DNA of 64,000 bases. Origin: Artemisia argyi (taxonomy: Eukaryota; Streptophyta; Magnoliopsida; Asterales; Asteraceae). The position numbers and the translations under genes were made by a program. The DNA lies in the NCBI GenBank assembly GCA_030686995.1, contig CM060708.1, positions 104,261,350 to 104,325,349 of the forward strand, given 5' to 3'. This document shows positions 34,592-46,600 of this stretch, in pieces. Under the pieces are notes generated by a model. The model worked only from the letters and a program-made list of their open reading frames with translations, was not told the origin of the DNA and did not search any database. Numbering within the stretch: the first letter of the stretch is position 1; each line of letters opens with the position of its first letter.

Positions 34592-35593
34592 ATGGAAAAC
34601 ACGAATCCACCCCTTTCCCGTAGAGAAGTGGCTTTGTTACGTGAACAAATTGAGAGTGAGATTAGGGAACTTAGGGAGCTTAATAGGTTGATTAAGGTTG
34701 AGTTCGACCATGCATTTAGTGACCTAGCGACCGCCTTGTATTCAAATAAGGACCTAGGGACTAATGATTTTGAGGATGTTGTTGAGGAACTTGAAGAAGG
34801 GGAAATTGATCCAAAGCTAGATGATTATTTTAATCTATACCCCACTATGGAGGAGATTGCATACTATAATAATCTTATTGATAACCCTCGACCTCCTTTT
34901 ACTGAAATCGAACCTAAGATAAAAAGAGGGGATCCTAAGAATGCTAAGATACCATGTATGATTGGGTATAAACATATTGACAATGCTTACATTAATTTTA
35001 AATCCCCAATCAACATTATGTCCTCAAGTGTCTATAATGACATAGTGAAAACAAGACTTGGACCTAGAAGAGATCCCAAATACCCCGGTGGAGTTTGTAA
35101 CTTTGTCGGGAGAATTAAAGGTCTACATGTCTTTGTTGGGAATTTAACTTATATCACTGACTTTATGGTTATTGAAGATCTTGCTAATGTTATTGATTGT
35201 CGCTTATCCAATGTTGTGTTTGGTAAACAGTTTGTTGAAGAGTCCAAGTTAGAATATGATGAGGTAGAAGGGACAATCCGATTTGCTAGTAACACCGATA
35301 GGATCACTTATAGGATGTCTAATAGAATGAAAGAATTTCATTTTGTGCCCCGATTTGACATGGATAACATTGGTGCTTTCGAGGACATCAATGAAGAGGA
35401 TAAGGTAAAGGGCATGGATTACGTATGGGAAAAGAAGAGTCTTTTCTACAAAGATTGCTTGACTCTAGGACCGAAGTATAAAGTCGATAAGGAATTTGCC
35501 AATAGGATTATAGGAGCAATTGAGAAAAAAGTGGTTGGTCTCTATAAAGAACATTTACAATCAGAAGGTGAGACCAACGATGAGGTCACGTAG
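34592..35593 (+). CDS. Element II: intact ORF for a degenerate retropepsin-like protein
   Basis: The first ATG (34592) gives 333 codons, ending in tandem stops TAG TAA. Residues 10-45 are Glu/Arg/Leu-rich and may form a coiled coil; 60-75 are acidic. Residues 119-232 align by eye with the Athila protease of element I: 'IPC', then 'INIMSSSVY' for 'INLMPYSVW', 'VFVGNLTYITDFMVIED' for '[18 protein letters not shown]', and 'VVFGKQFVEE' for '[10 protein letters not shown]'. The catalytic Asp-Leu-Gly-Ala of I is replaced by Asn-Phe-Lys-Ser (Asn at residue 135), so proteolysis is not expected. It is the only ORF recognised in II, which lacks reverse transcriptase and integrase, so II is non-autonomous. 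Similar proteins are common in Asteraceae gene sets. Its role is unknown; a structural or RNA-binding function is speculation. Confidence 0.8.
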   Translation: MENTNPPLSRREVALLREQIESEIRELRELNRLIKVEFDHAFSDLATALYSNKDLGTNDFEDVVEELEEGEIDPKLDDYFNLYPTMEEIAYYNNLIDNPRPPFTEIEPKIKRGDPKNAKIPCMIGYKHIDNAYINFKSPINIMSSSVYNDIVKTRLGPRRDPKYPGGVCNFVGRIKGLHVFVGNLTYITDFMVIEDLANVIDCRLSNVVFGKQFVEESKLEYDEVEGTIRFASNTDRITYRMSNRMKEFHFVPRFDMDNIGAFEDINEEDKVKGMDYVWEKKSLFYKDCLTLGPKYKVDKEFANRIIGAIEKKVVGLYKEHLQSEGETNDEVT

Positions 35594-35832
35594 TAATCCA
35601 TGACCTTAAGTCTAGCTACAAGACTCGTAAATAAAGAAAAGCGCTTCTTGGGAGGCAACCCATGCTTTGTGTGATTTTATTTTGTTTGATTGTTATTTGT
35701 TTCCGTATGCATGCTTTATTTTTATTGTTGGTAGATCATGTTTCAAACTAAAATGGTGAAAATACTTTATTTTGTTGTTTGGCTTAGTCTTAACTTCATC
35801 CAAAGGTATTTCGCAAAAGATAAGTGTAAGGG
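35594..35832 (+). other. Element II sequence 3' of the ORF, with a TGGGAGGCAACCCA hairpin
   Basis: TGGG-AGGCAA-CCCA at 35649-35662 forms a short 4-bp stem with a 6-nt loop, 55 bp after the stop codon. The region ends at 35832, where element I is inserted (duplication AAGGG, 35828-35832). Confidence 0.6.
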
Positions 35833-38800
35833 TGATTGGCCTCAAACAGTCAGAAAATATTAACCAAGTAATGGTCAACAAGTCAAACAGTCTAAACCAA
35901 TACTCCGTGGAGTTTAGTGTTTCCCCGGATCGTTAAATCCCAACGAGACGTGAAATCTGAAATAAAACGACTTCAAAATCAGGTGAATTGAATAGGAAAA
36001 GGGTTTAAGTGATTGTACTACTGAAATATAAGTATGAATAGCTTTAATAAGCTATATCAATTAATACGTGAAATCAGATAAGTACAAGTGAAAAGGGACT
36101 GGAAAACGTAAACGTTTAATATTTAAACGTAAACAAAAACAACTTTAACTATAGTAGGAGTTTGCAAGCCTTAGGGGCTTAAATGCAAATTAAATAAACT
36201 TGAAATACTTATTTTATAATTATTAATTTATTTAATAAAACCTAAAAAATGTAAAAAGATATAAAATGTACGTTTATATTTAAGTAAACGTAAACGTATG
36301 AAATTTAAACGTGAATTCTGTAAAATACAACTTCCACAAATATGAAAATTATATTTTTGGAATCCTAAACTTATTAGAAAATTATTAGAAAATTAAAATT
36401 ATTTTTACAACTATTTAATTAATTATTATTATTTAATAACTATTTTTAATTAGTTAATAATTCACTAATAAATAGAAAAATGTAAAATAAGTCTAGAAAT
36501 ATAAAATTAAAATTTCTAAAAGTCTAAAATATTATAAAACTTATTTTAAAACTAAAATTATATTTTTCACACTATTTATCTAATTATTATTAATTAATTT
36601 TTATTTAATTATTATTTAACTAATTATATTGATTTAAATTATTATAAATACTAAAAAGACATAGATAATTATGAAAAATTTTATATATCTAATTAACCAT
36701 CACAGGAATCCTAAAAAATTATAAAAATTTTACATTATGTATTTTTAATCTAATTTATTAATTATTATTCTATTTATTAATTAATTATCAATTAAACTAA
36801 TTATATTATTAAAACTAGAAAATGAACAGTATAAATCCTAGAAAAATTTATAAAAATGCTTTACCTTATATAAAAGCTAGAAAAATTATAAAAACTAGGT
36901 GGTACTTTATAAAATATAATTATGCTATTTATTTCTTATTTATTAATTAAATATTAATTAAACTAATATTAATTCTAAATATTACCAAATGACAAAGGAA
37001 AATTCTGGAAAAATTTATAAAAATACTTTAATATTAGAGATATTTTTTAAAAATATAAAAATACAGAAGTGCTTATAAATAAGCTAAAAAGAAAATTAAA
37101 TAGATAATTTCTATTAAATAGAAGCTATCACTATAATTAAGTTTGGTTTTTTTCTGGTTTTTTTTTATAAAACTAACAAAATACTTAAAATAAGAAACTT
37201 TTATAAAGGAAAATAATTTAAAAACTCAGAATAAGCACTAAGAGTGCTTATTAGACCAAATAGTTGACCAAGTTTGACCAAAGAAGGAATTAGGCACAAA
37301 TGGACTTATGTGGGGTCCACAAGGGTAAAACCTGGTACAATTAAGTTGTGTGGATGATAATAAGCAAAAGTTACTCAAATAAGTTGGCCAAATAAGCTAG
37401 GAATCCAAAATAAGCACTTGCTTATTTTGAATCTGAGACAGAATTGGGACAGATTTAAAAGGCCAAATTAAGTGGGGTCCACTGATGTACAGGTCAGACA
37501 AAGGGTCAAATATTGAACCCAGGTAGGAGAAGGGTTGTAAGGACCAAAATTGAAGCTTGTGGGACCACTGTGGTGGTCACAATCAACCACCAAACTGGTG
37601 GTGATGGTGGTGATGGTCTGTGTAGCAGGGCATCATCTTGCCCTACAAGTGTTTTCCAGGGTGTGTGGATTAAAAAAGAAAAATCACAAAATTATTGAAA
37701 TAGTGGGAATCTCAAGTTCTACTGGTAGGTTATACACACAAGAAATTTCAGACCCTAGATCATAACACAAAAATAACAAATATTCATGCCATTTTGGGTA
37801 ATTTCTGAACATGCACTTTTTGACTTTTTCTAATTTATAGCTCAGTTGACTTATATGAAGTTTGATTGAACCTAGCAGATTATAGATGATATAATAAGCT
37901 TAAATAAAGCTAGTTCAGGCTTAAGATACAATTGATAAGCTTATTTGAGTGCTTATGGTATTCAAATCCTCACACAGTTAACTGTGGAGGGTTGATTCAT
38001 GTGATTTTGACTTTCTGTCAAAGTAAACCAAAGATTTATGACTTATATGATCTATGTGTAACTAATGAGGCATGTAGCAAACAGAAGTAACCCAAGAATT
38101 CCACTGAGACTCAGTGAAATCCACAGAACCAAACACCCCTTTATATTAACTGTGGTGGAATTTTTCAAAGCAAGTGAAGGTTTAAACCAAAACTAATAAT
38201 GTAGAAACATGTTTTATGATTACTTAAGCTTATTTAAGCACACTTATGTCAAGAATTACCACAATAACTCAGAATTTCCACAAAATGCTAAAATGGACTA
38301 ACAATTGAAATACTAAGCAACACTTGATTTCAATAAACAACTATACAAATTTTGTTTATACTTTCACTAAATTACTTCAAATAAACATAAATAACTCAGA
38401 TTTAAACTAAGACAACTATGATTATGTAAATTAAGCTTAAAATAAATATGAGGCTTACAAAGTATGACTGTGAGCACCAAAAACAAGAACCAAGAGATCC
38501 AAGTGATTCCAAACTCCTCCCTGAGGATCTAAACCAACATTCCAAAGCTGCTTCTCTTCCAAATTACATCTGAATCACCCAAATCATATCCAAACCCCAC
38601 AGTTTGACTTTCATTGACTAATTTGTATTTGTGGACTTTTTTAAAGCTACACTGGTTTGTAAGTTACTAAAAGCTTTTGTAAGCTTTATAGGAGCTTATA
38701 TGAGCTTATTTAAGTCTGTAATCATCAACTAAGAACAACACTAAAGCAGAATGAGATTTTGGAAATTTAAGAATTGCATAAACTGATTTTACTCATAAAA

Positions 38801-40175
38801 ACTGAAATTGATTATTGAAATTAAGTTCACATACACTGAAAAGATTTAAGATTACAAGTTACAAGCTTAAGTTACACTGAAAATACAAAAACAAGTTAAG
38901 TCGACATTACATTAATTAAATTAAACTAGGTAATATTCTCTTCTGCTTCCCCTTCTTTCTTTATAGCATTTTTAGACTCCCCACATGTCCCTGAATCTTT
39001 CCCATCAATAATTGTGACCATTGGATGGGTCAAAGTGATCATGGCCGTTTAAACTGATTTTGGCGCCAAAAGGTAAACAGGTTGCTTGTGGCCTTTTCAA
39101 TTCAATTAAAGAACTTTGGGTGTTTGTGGAGGTGGAGGGGGATAAGAAAATGTATTTGTGATGGGTTTGGGGCAAGTATTCCACAATTTCAGAGGTTGTG
39201 AGTGGAACAGTGATAGGCTGAAGGTGGGATGCATTAAATGCAAAGTGGGATGAAATGATGAGGGGGATGAGGTGTAGTAGCCAGCTGGGAAGGTGATGGA
39301 AAACCATGGTGGTTTGGAGAAGAAGGGTGGGGGTGAGGTGAGTGAGCAGTGGTGGTGGTATTGGGGAAGAAGGGTCAACGGGGTCAAACCCCCGTTTTAT
39401 TTAAAAAGGTGTGGACTGGGCTTGTTTTCTTTTGGGCCTAGGATAAGGAAAGGGTGGGCTGGGTAAAGGATTTGGATTTATTTTGGTTTTGGGTTTATAA
39501 TAAATATAAGGGTCCGGTTGGTTTAGGTAGTAAACAAGGACCAATTTTGTAATTTTTTCAAAGTATAAGGGTTGGCTTTGCAACTTTCCCAAAATTATTA
39601 TAAGGACCATTTTTGTCATTTATGAATAACCCAAGGACAAAAGATATAATTTTTCTATTTTCAAAACCCAGGGACCTTTTCTGCCAATTCCTCAAACTCC
39701 AGGGACCGAACTTGTAATTTTCTGAAATTTGAAGGGTTGATGTTGTGATTTCTCAAAAGTTATCATAAGGACCAATTATGCCATTTAAGAATAGTGCAAG
39801 GTTTATTTTTCATATTTTTCCATTTACAAAACCTTAGAGACTATTTTTGACATTTTTCAAACTTGAGGGACTAAAGTTGTCATTTTGCAATTTTTAACTT
39901 TAAAGGACTATACTTGACAACTTATGAATCCCTAAGGACCTTTGATGATATTTTTCATGTTTTGATTTACCAGGGACTAGTTTTGCCAATTTTTCAAAGT
40001 TCAGGGACTGAAACTGTAAATTATGAGAAATGTATTGTTTTTCATCAGTTTTCAATCCTTTTGCATAAAGACACAATCCAGGGATATTTTATGTATTTTA
40101 AGGCATTCATGTGTGTTTTCATATGTTTTTGCAGTTTAAATGTAACAGAAATGATGAGTATTTACACACTCATCA
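35833..40175 (-). repeat. Element I (Athila-type Gypsy), 3' LTR (4.34 kb)
   Basis: The LTR runs from TGATTGGCC to ACTCATCA on the plus strand and aligns over its full length with 47434-51738. Target duplication AAGGG lies at 35828-35832 and 51739-51743. It is AT-rich (35900-37200), then has AATAAGC-rich and 'aaggaccaattttgt' repeat zones; a minus-strand TATA (GCTATAAAG) lies at about 38962-38970. The LTR is noncoding; short Pro/His-rich frames near 39005-39390 show no domain. Confidence 0.97.
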
Positions 40176-40211
40176 ATCCCCCACACTAAACTATTGCTAG
40201 TCCCTAGCAAT
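40176..40211 (-). other. Polypurine tract and perfect hairpin of element I
   Basis: On the minus strand, AGTGTGGGGGAT abuts the 3' LTR (TGATGAG). Just before it, ATTGCTAG (40193-40200), 3 nt and CTAGCAAT (40204-40211) form a perfect 8-bp stem. Confidence 0.8.
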
Positions 40212-41277
40212 CTTTTGAGAAAAAATTAATGGATTTTTACTCTTTACCAAAAGCCATCACTTCTGGAGTAGCCAGATGTTAGAACTATGGCACACCTGAT
40301 AACCGTGTGATTTTTAGCAAACCACCAGCTGTCAATGGATTTGATTTGTCTTTACCAAAAGCCGTTTGCTTCTGGACTAGCCAACTCTTGATGGACATAG
40401 TCAACATCTTGGTGAGCTGAATACCAATTATGGTTTTTCTACTGCCTTTACCACAAGCCATAATCTTGCGGGCTAGCCAACTCATTCGCTTTTTAGGATA
40501 TGGCGAGTTGAGGTACCATACAATTTTTGGCAAATTGCAAGCCATCAACGGTTTTGAGATATCTTTACCAAGAGCCGTTTGCTCCTGGATTAGCCAATCC
40601 TTATGTGGGTTAGACATGGCGGACTGATAACCATTTATTGCATTTCTAAGTGTGAAAAAACTTTAAATTTTGATCAAATGAGGGTGCTTGATGGAACATG
40701 TGTTTGAATTCGTGTGGCACACCTGATAACCGTGTGATTTTTAGCAAACCACCAGCTGTCAACGGATTTGATTTGTCTTTACCAAAAGCCGTTTGCTTCT
40801 GGACTAGCCAACTCTTGATGGACATAGTCAACATATTGGTGAGCTGAATACCAATTATGGTTTTTCCACTGCCTTTACCACAAGCCATAATCTTGCGGGC
40901 TAGCCAACTCATTCGCTTTTTAGGATATGGCGAGTTGAGGTACCATACAATTTTTGGCAAATTGCAAGCCATCAACGGTTTTGAGATATCTTTACCAAGA
41001 GCCGTTTGCTCCTGGATTAGCCAATCCTTAGGTGGGTTAGACATGGAGGACTGATAACCATTTATTACATTTCTAAGTGTGAAAAAACTTTAAATTTTGA
41101 TCAAATGAGGGTGCTTGATGGAACATGTGTTTGAATTCGTGAGAATCCCCCCCCCCCCCACACTTAGAAATGAATATTGCCCTCAATATTCAAAAAACCG
41201 GGTGTTAAACCGATACTTAGAACGTAAGAAGGAAATATTAATAACCTTTATTTTAGGCTATTTACATCTTTTTTTTT

Positions 41278-41308
<31 letters not shown>

Positions 41309-41524
41309 GTTGTTGAAGATATATACATATATACAACATGTGGGGCATCTCCCCCACACTTAGGGTGGTAGAAAAGAGAAAGAAATCAGAAATATGAGTG
41401 AAAACCCATATTGGTACTGCTTTTGATTACCGAGTCGCTAGCTTGACTCGACCTCGAATTGAATTGTCCATGAGGAAGCTACTGTTTTTGTTAACCGAGT
41501 CGCTAGCTTGACTCGACCCCGAAT
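40212..41524 (-). repeat. 3' noncoding region of element I: 427-bp direct duplication with internal repeats
   Basis: Sequence 40289-40715 is repeated at 40716-41141. Within each copy the core 'tttaccaaaagccgtttgc...tagccaactc' recurs about every 100 bp (near 40241, 40350, 40446, 40565, 40777, 40873, 40992). On the sense strand this gives repeat-peptide frames (40285-40617 and 40646-41044) with three 'W-L...G-K' units each; I do not call them genes. A C tract (about 41146-41159), a T-rich tract (41270-41308) and a 70-bp tandem pair (41413-41540) follow. Confidence 0.85.
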
Positions 41525-43612
41525 TTAATTGTCCTTGGGGAAAGTTTGGAGATCCGGGACAACCATGTTTGGTATGTCCTCTCCAAAGTAGTGTTTCACA
41601 CGATGCCCATTCACTTTATAACATGGACCGTCATTTTGAGATAACTCAACGGTACCATATGGATAAACCTTAGTGATAGTGAATGGACCAGTCCAACGGG
41701 TTTTTAATTTACCCGAGAAGATCTTTAATCTAGAATTAAAGAGAAGTACTCGATCACCAACGTTAAAAACGCGGTTCTTTATTTTTGAGTCATGAATTCT
41801 CTTTGTTTTTTCTTTATAGATTAAAGAGTTCTCGTAAGCCTGATCACGTAGTTCATTTAATTCATTCATTTGAACTTTTCTGTGATCACCCGCAGTTTTG
41901 AGGTCAAAGTTGGCATGTTTCAATGCCCAGTAGGCTTTGTGCTCAAGTTCCATCGGTAGATGACATGTCTTTCCGTACACAAGCTTATAAGGTGTACACC
42001 CAATGGGTGTTTTATAAGCTATACGAAAGGCCCATAGTGCATCATCTAATTTATCCGACCAGGCAGCACGGTTTTCACCAACAGTCCTCTCAAGTATCCT
42101 TTTGATACCACGGTTTAAAACCTCCACTTGCCCACTTGTTTGTGGGTGATACGCGGTAGAAAGACGGTGAGTTACACCATACTTTTGCATGACTTTGTCA
42201 AATTTTTCATTGCAGAAATGCGAACCACGATCACTTATGATAGCACGTGGAGTTCCAAAATGGGCAAAAAGAGATTTAAGGAATTTCACTACAACTCGGG
42301 CATCATTCGTGGGTAAAGCTTTCGCTTCAACCCACTTTGATAAATAATCAACAGCCACAAGTATGTACTTGTTTCCTCTAGATGATGGAAATGGCCCCAT
42401 AAAGTCAATACCCCAGATATCAAATATCTCACATACTTGAATAGCATTTTGTGGCATCTCATTTCTTTGTGAAATGTTTCCATGACGTTGACAAGCGTCA
42501 CTGGTTTTAATGAGATCCTGGGCATCTTTATAAATTGTGGGCCAGAAGAATCCGGAATCAAACACGTTTTTGGCGGCGTAATTGGGACTATGATGTCCCC
42601 CAGTAGGTCCAGCATGGTAAGCCTTGAGAATTTCAGTGGCTTCCTGTCCATATACACATCGTCGGATGACTTGATCCGCACAGATTTTGAATAAGTAGGG
42701 GACATCCCAAAAGTAATGTTTAACATCTTTAAAGAATTTATTCTTCTGTTGGGTTGACATCCCTTTCACAACAAAGTTACCCGCATGGTAGTTTGCGAAG
42801 TCGGCAAACCATGGGGTAGTAGAATCTCCGCGAAAAGCAACCGCATTGAGTGTTTCGAGAGGAAATGTTTCATTTATTTCCTTTTTCTCATACACATCTT
42901 GATGAGGGTTCTCTAATCGGGACAAATGATCAGCAGCCAGGTTCTCAGCTCCTTTTTTATCACGAATAATGATATCAAATTCCTGGAGGAGGAGAACCCA
43001 ACGGAGCAATCTCGGCTTTGCATCTTGTTTTGCAAATAGATATTTTAGAGCCGAGTGATCCGTATACACTACGCTTTTAGTCAAGATTAAGTATGTCCGA
43101 AATTTCTCAAAAGCATACACCACAACTAATAATTCTTTTTCTGTAGTGGTGTAATGAGTTTGAGCTTCGTTCATAGTTTTGCTTGCGTAGTTGATAGGCT
43201 GAAAGTGTTTCGTTTTGCGTTGCCCCAAGACTGCACCGATAGCAAAATCACTTACATCGCACATAAGCTCAAAGGGTAAATCCCAGTCGGGGGCAACAAG
43301 AATGGGTGCCTCAGTAAGCTTTTTCTTTAATGTTTCAAAAGCTTCGATGCTCTCTGGTGACAAGATAAAAGGAGTATCCTTTTCAAGGAGATGAGTCATA
43401 GGCCGAGAGATTTTAGAAAAATCTTGTATAAATCGACGATAGAAACCGGCATGACCCAAATAACTCCTAATACCTTTGAAGGTAGTAGGGTGAGGTAGTT
43501 TTGCAATGACATCAACCTTAGCTCTGTCAACCTCAATCCCATTCTTGGAAATCTTATGGCCGAGGACAATGCCCTCTTTGACCATAAAGTGAGTCTTTTC
43601 CCAATTAGACAT
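41525..43612 (-). CDS. pol: Element I pol, downstream part: end of reverse transcriptase, RNase H, integrase
   Basis: 695 codons in one open frame. It begins in the reverse transcriptase thumb ('[19 protein letters not shown]'). RNase H follows, with '[14 protein letters not shown]', '[10 protein letters not shown]', '[10 protein letters not shown]' and 'LAADHLSR'. The integrase has an HHCC-like region whose first Cys position is Ser ('[10 protein letters not shown]'), Asp in 'GIDFMGPF', Asp in 'ISDRGSHF' and Glu in '[11 protein letters not shown]', then a C-terminal domain with '[13 protein letters not shown]'. All three integrase acidic residues are present. The order reverse transcriptase, RNase H, integrase defines Gypsy. 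It was one polyprotein with 43396-47268: the two frames overlap and a single-base shift near 43607 separates them. The ATG at 43612 is not the original start. Confidence 0.95.
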   Translation of the reverse strand: MSNWEKTHFMVKEGIVLGHKISKNGIEVDRAKVDVIAKLPHPTTFKGIRSYLGHAGFYRRFIQDFSKISRPMTHLLEKDTPFILSPESIEAFETLKKKLTEAPILVAPDWDLPFELMCDVSDFAIGAVLGQRKTKHFQPINYASKTMNEAQTHYTTTEKELLVVVYAFEKFRTYLILTKSVVYTDHSALKYLFAKQDAKPRLLRWVLLLQEFDIIIRDKKGAENLAADHLSRLENPHQDVYEKKEINETFPLETLNAVAFRGDSTTPWFADFANYHAGNFVVKGMSTQQKNKFFKDVKHYFWDVPYLFKICADQVIRRCVYGQEATEILKAYHAGPTGGHHSPNYAAKNVFDSGFFWPTIYKDAQDLIKTSDACQRHGNISQRNEMPQNAIQVCEIFDIWGIDFMGPFPSSRGNKYILVAVDYLSKWVEAKALPTNDARVVVKFLKSLFAHFGTPRAIISDRGSHFCNEKFDKVMQKYGVTHRLSTAYHPQTSGQVEVLNRGIKRILERTVGENRAAWSDKLDDALWAFRIAYKTPIGCTPYKLVYGKTCHLPMELEHKAYWALKHANFDLKTAGDHRKVQMNELNELRDQAYENSLIYKEKTKRIHDSKIKNRVFNVGDRVLLFNSRLKIFSGKLKTRWTGPFTITKVYPYGTVELSQNDGPCYKVNGHRVKHYFGEDIPNMVVPDLQTFPKDN

Positions 43613-46600
43613 AGATTGGTGTCTTCACACCTTTTCAACATTTTTTTTAAATTGGTGAGACATGTTTGGAATGAATCCCCAATGACCGAGAAGTCATCCA
43701 TAAAGACCTCCATGGTTTTACCGATCATGTCGGTAAATATGGCCATCATGCACCTCTGGAACGTACCTGGAGCATTACATGAGCCAAAAGGCATACGTTT
43801 ATAAGCAAAGGTTCCATAAGGGCATGTAAAGGTAGTCTTTTCTTGATCCGATGGATCAATGGGGATTTGGAAGTATCCTGAGAAACCATCAAGGAAACAA
43901 TAGTACTCGTTTCCAGCTAATCTCTCAAGCATCTGATCCATAAAGGGCAGCGGAAAGTGGTCTTTGCGGGTGGCGTCATTTAACTTACGATAGTCAATGC
44001 AAACACGCCATCCGGTAACCAGCCGAGTTGGAATCAACTCATTTTCCTCATTAGTGACAATAGTAATGCCACCCTTTTTTGGGACGCAATGAATGGGACT
44101 AACCCATGGACTGTCAGAGATAGGGTAAATAAATCCTGCATCAAGAAGTTTAAGAACCTCTTGTTTAATCACATCATGGATTTTTGGATTCACCCTTCTT
44201 TGATGTTGCACTGCAGGCTTGAAGTCATCCTCCATCAAGATTTTGTGTGTACAAAAATCTGGGTAAATACCCTTAATATCGGAGAGTTTCCAAGAAATTG
44301 CTTGCTTGTGTGACTTCAAGACTTTTATGAGAGCAACTTTCTCCTCATCACTTAAACCTTTAGCAATAATGACGGGTAATTTATCATCACCCTCCAAGAA
44401 TGCGTATTCAAGATGAGGAGGTAAGTCCTTGAGTTCGACCTCAGGAAAATCATCAGTTTTCTCAACATATTTGATTTCTTGATTATGAAGTTGTACGGGA
44501 GGGAGTGGAGGATAATTGTCTTGATTTAGCAATCTCTCTAGGAGAAGAATACCTCCCTCCAGATCAATCTCAGTATTATCAATTCCCGATGGAACTGAAT
44601 CACTTTTGAGAAAAGCCTCGACCTCTTCCAAAAGGAAATCACTTCCCTCAAACGGAGTGAGGGAAGGGGAAGAGTCGGAAATGATAGGTTCAGATGATGG
44701 AGTGGAATCCCCACTCACAGAATTATGAGAATAACCAAGAAACTCTTGAGAGTACTCCTCTGAAGCAATGTCGATGATATCTATTTGATTAACTGCTTCA
44801 GAATCATAATTGGAGGAGTACCTCGAGGTTTGATCGAGGTTAAAGGTAACGGCTTCATTACCCACACGCAGAGTGATTTCTTGCACAAATACATCGATAA
44901 GAGCACGGCCCGTTCTAAGGAAACCCCTCCCAACAATGAGAGGGACCCTTTGATCAGCATCGAAATCAACCACTACAAAGTCAGCGGGGAGATGGAACTT
45001 TCCTACCTTCACAAACACGTCCTCGGCAATGCCGAGAGGACGAGATATCGATCGGTCTGCAAGCTCTAGAGTCATGCAGGTAGGAGTAAGATCAGGAAGA
45101 GAAAGTTTCTTCCAAACTGAATATGGCATTAGGTTGATACTTGCACCAAGATCGGCCAAGGCATAGCAATCAACCATTCCCGGAAATACACATGGTATTA
45201 GAAATTTTCCAGGATCTCCCAGCTTCTCGGGAAGCTTCTTTAAAAGAACTGCTGAGCAGTTCTCATTCAAGGGAGTCTTTGCCATTTCAAACAGTTTCTC
45301 CTTGTTGCTTAACAAGTGTTTGATTGTCGATGCAAATTTGGGCATCAGAATAATAGCATCCGCAAAGCTAATGTCAAAATGCAAATCTTGGAAGATTTGA
45401 AAGAATTTATCCATCTGGTGACTAGCTTTTTCACGGAGCTTTTGCTCACTCAAGCTTGAGAGGTAAGGAATAGAGGAGGTAGAAGGTTTGGACTGAGGTG
45501 TTTCAACTGGGATATCATTTGGTTCAAAAACCACTCTAGGTTTTGGTTTGGGTTTCGGGACAACATGAGGTGGGACGTCTTGGGTACCCCCATTATGAGT
45601 AGGAAGTACTTCGTCCTTATTTACCTCGGTTTTATTTTCCACTACCTTGGGAGAAGGAGAAGAAATGGTAGTGGGAACAGTGGGTCCATCATATGAAACT
45701 CCGCTCCTGGTTGTGATTGCCTTTGTATCGCCCCTCGGGTTTGCGATCGTGTTGTTCAGAAGTTTTCCAGAGCCCGAGGGTTGTTCATTTAAAGATTTCT
45801 TGATTTCAGAAATCTGGCTGACCAACAACCTATTTGTCTCTTCTTGAGTTTTCATGAACTGCTTTAACAACTCATCGGATGATGGTTGTGGAGCTGGGAG
45901 AATGGCTTGTGTTTGGTTGGGGAAATTTTGGACTCGGTTATTTTGATTATAACCTTGTTGTGGTTGAAAATTTCCTTGATTTGGATTACCATTTCCCTGA
46001 AAATGATTTCCCGGGTTGAAATTGTTTCTGTTAAAGTTTCCTTGATTGTGGAAACCTTGATTCTGTCCAGTATGGAAATTCCCTTGGTTTTGATAACCTT
46101 GGTTCATTCGTGGTTGGTTCTGGTTTCGATTTTGCAAATTTGGGTTTTGGTTAAACCCGGGTGGTCCCATATGTGTGTTAGCACGGTCACTTGGTTCCAT
46201 TTGAGGACGGTATTGATTACCTCCCTGATTTGTAGTACCGGCTAAGGCATTGGCTTCAAAAGGACTACCATCGGTGGCAGTACAATTGTAGTAAGCATGT
46301 GGGCCACCACAAGTGACACAAACTTCTACTTTTTTTACGTCAGCATGTGAAGGGTTTTGTGTGAAAGTGACTTTTTTCTGGTTTGAGAGAACCAAAGCTT
46401 GAATGGCGTCTGTGAGTTTTTCTATCTTAGCATTGGTGCTAGAAGTACTCACGGGTGATGAAGTAGAAGGAGCAGCACTCACTTGGGAGTTATATGGCTT
46501 TGTGCGTGTAGTGCGGACCTTGGATTTATTTTCAATGATTTCTAAAGCTTCTTTTGTGGTTTTGCTCAAAAAATTATCTCCCGCGGAGGCATTGAGAGAA

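Noticed and set aside
39005..39387. Proline/histidine-rich frames in the LTRs of element I (also 50567-50950)
   Set aside because: Present in both LTRs but without a domain, and the frame differs between the copies after small indels; they lie upstream of or around the TATA region.
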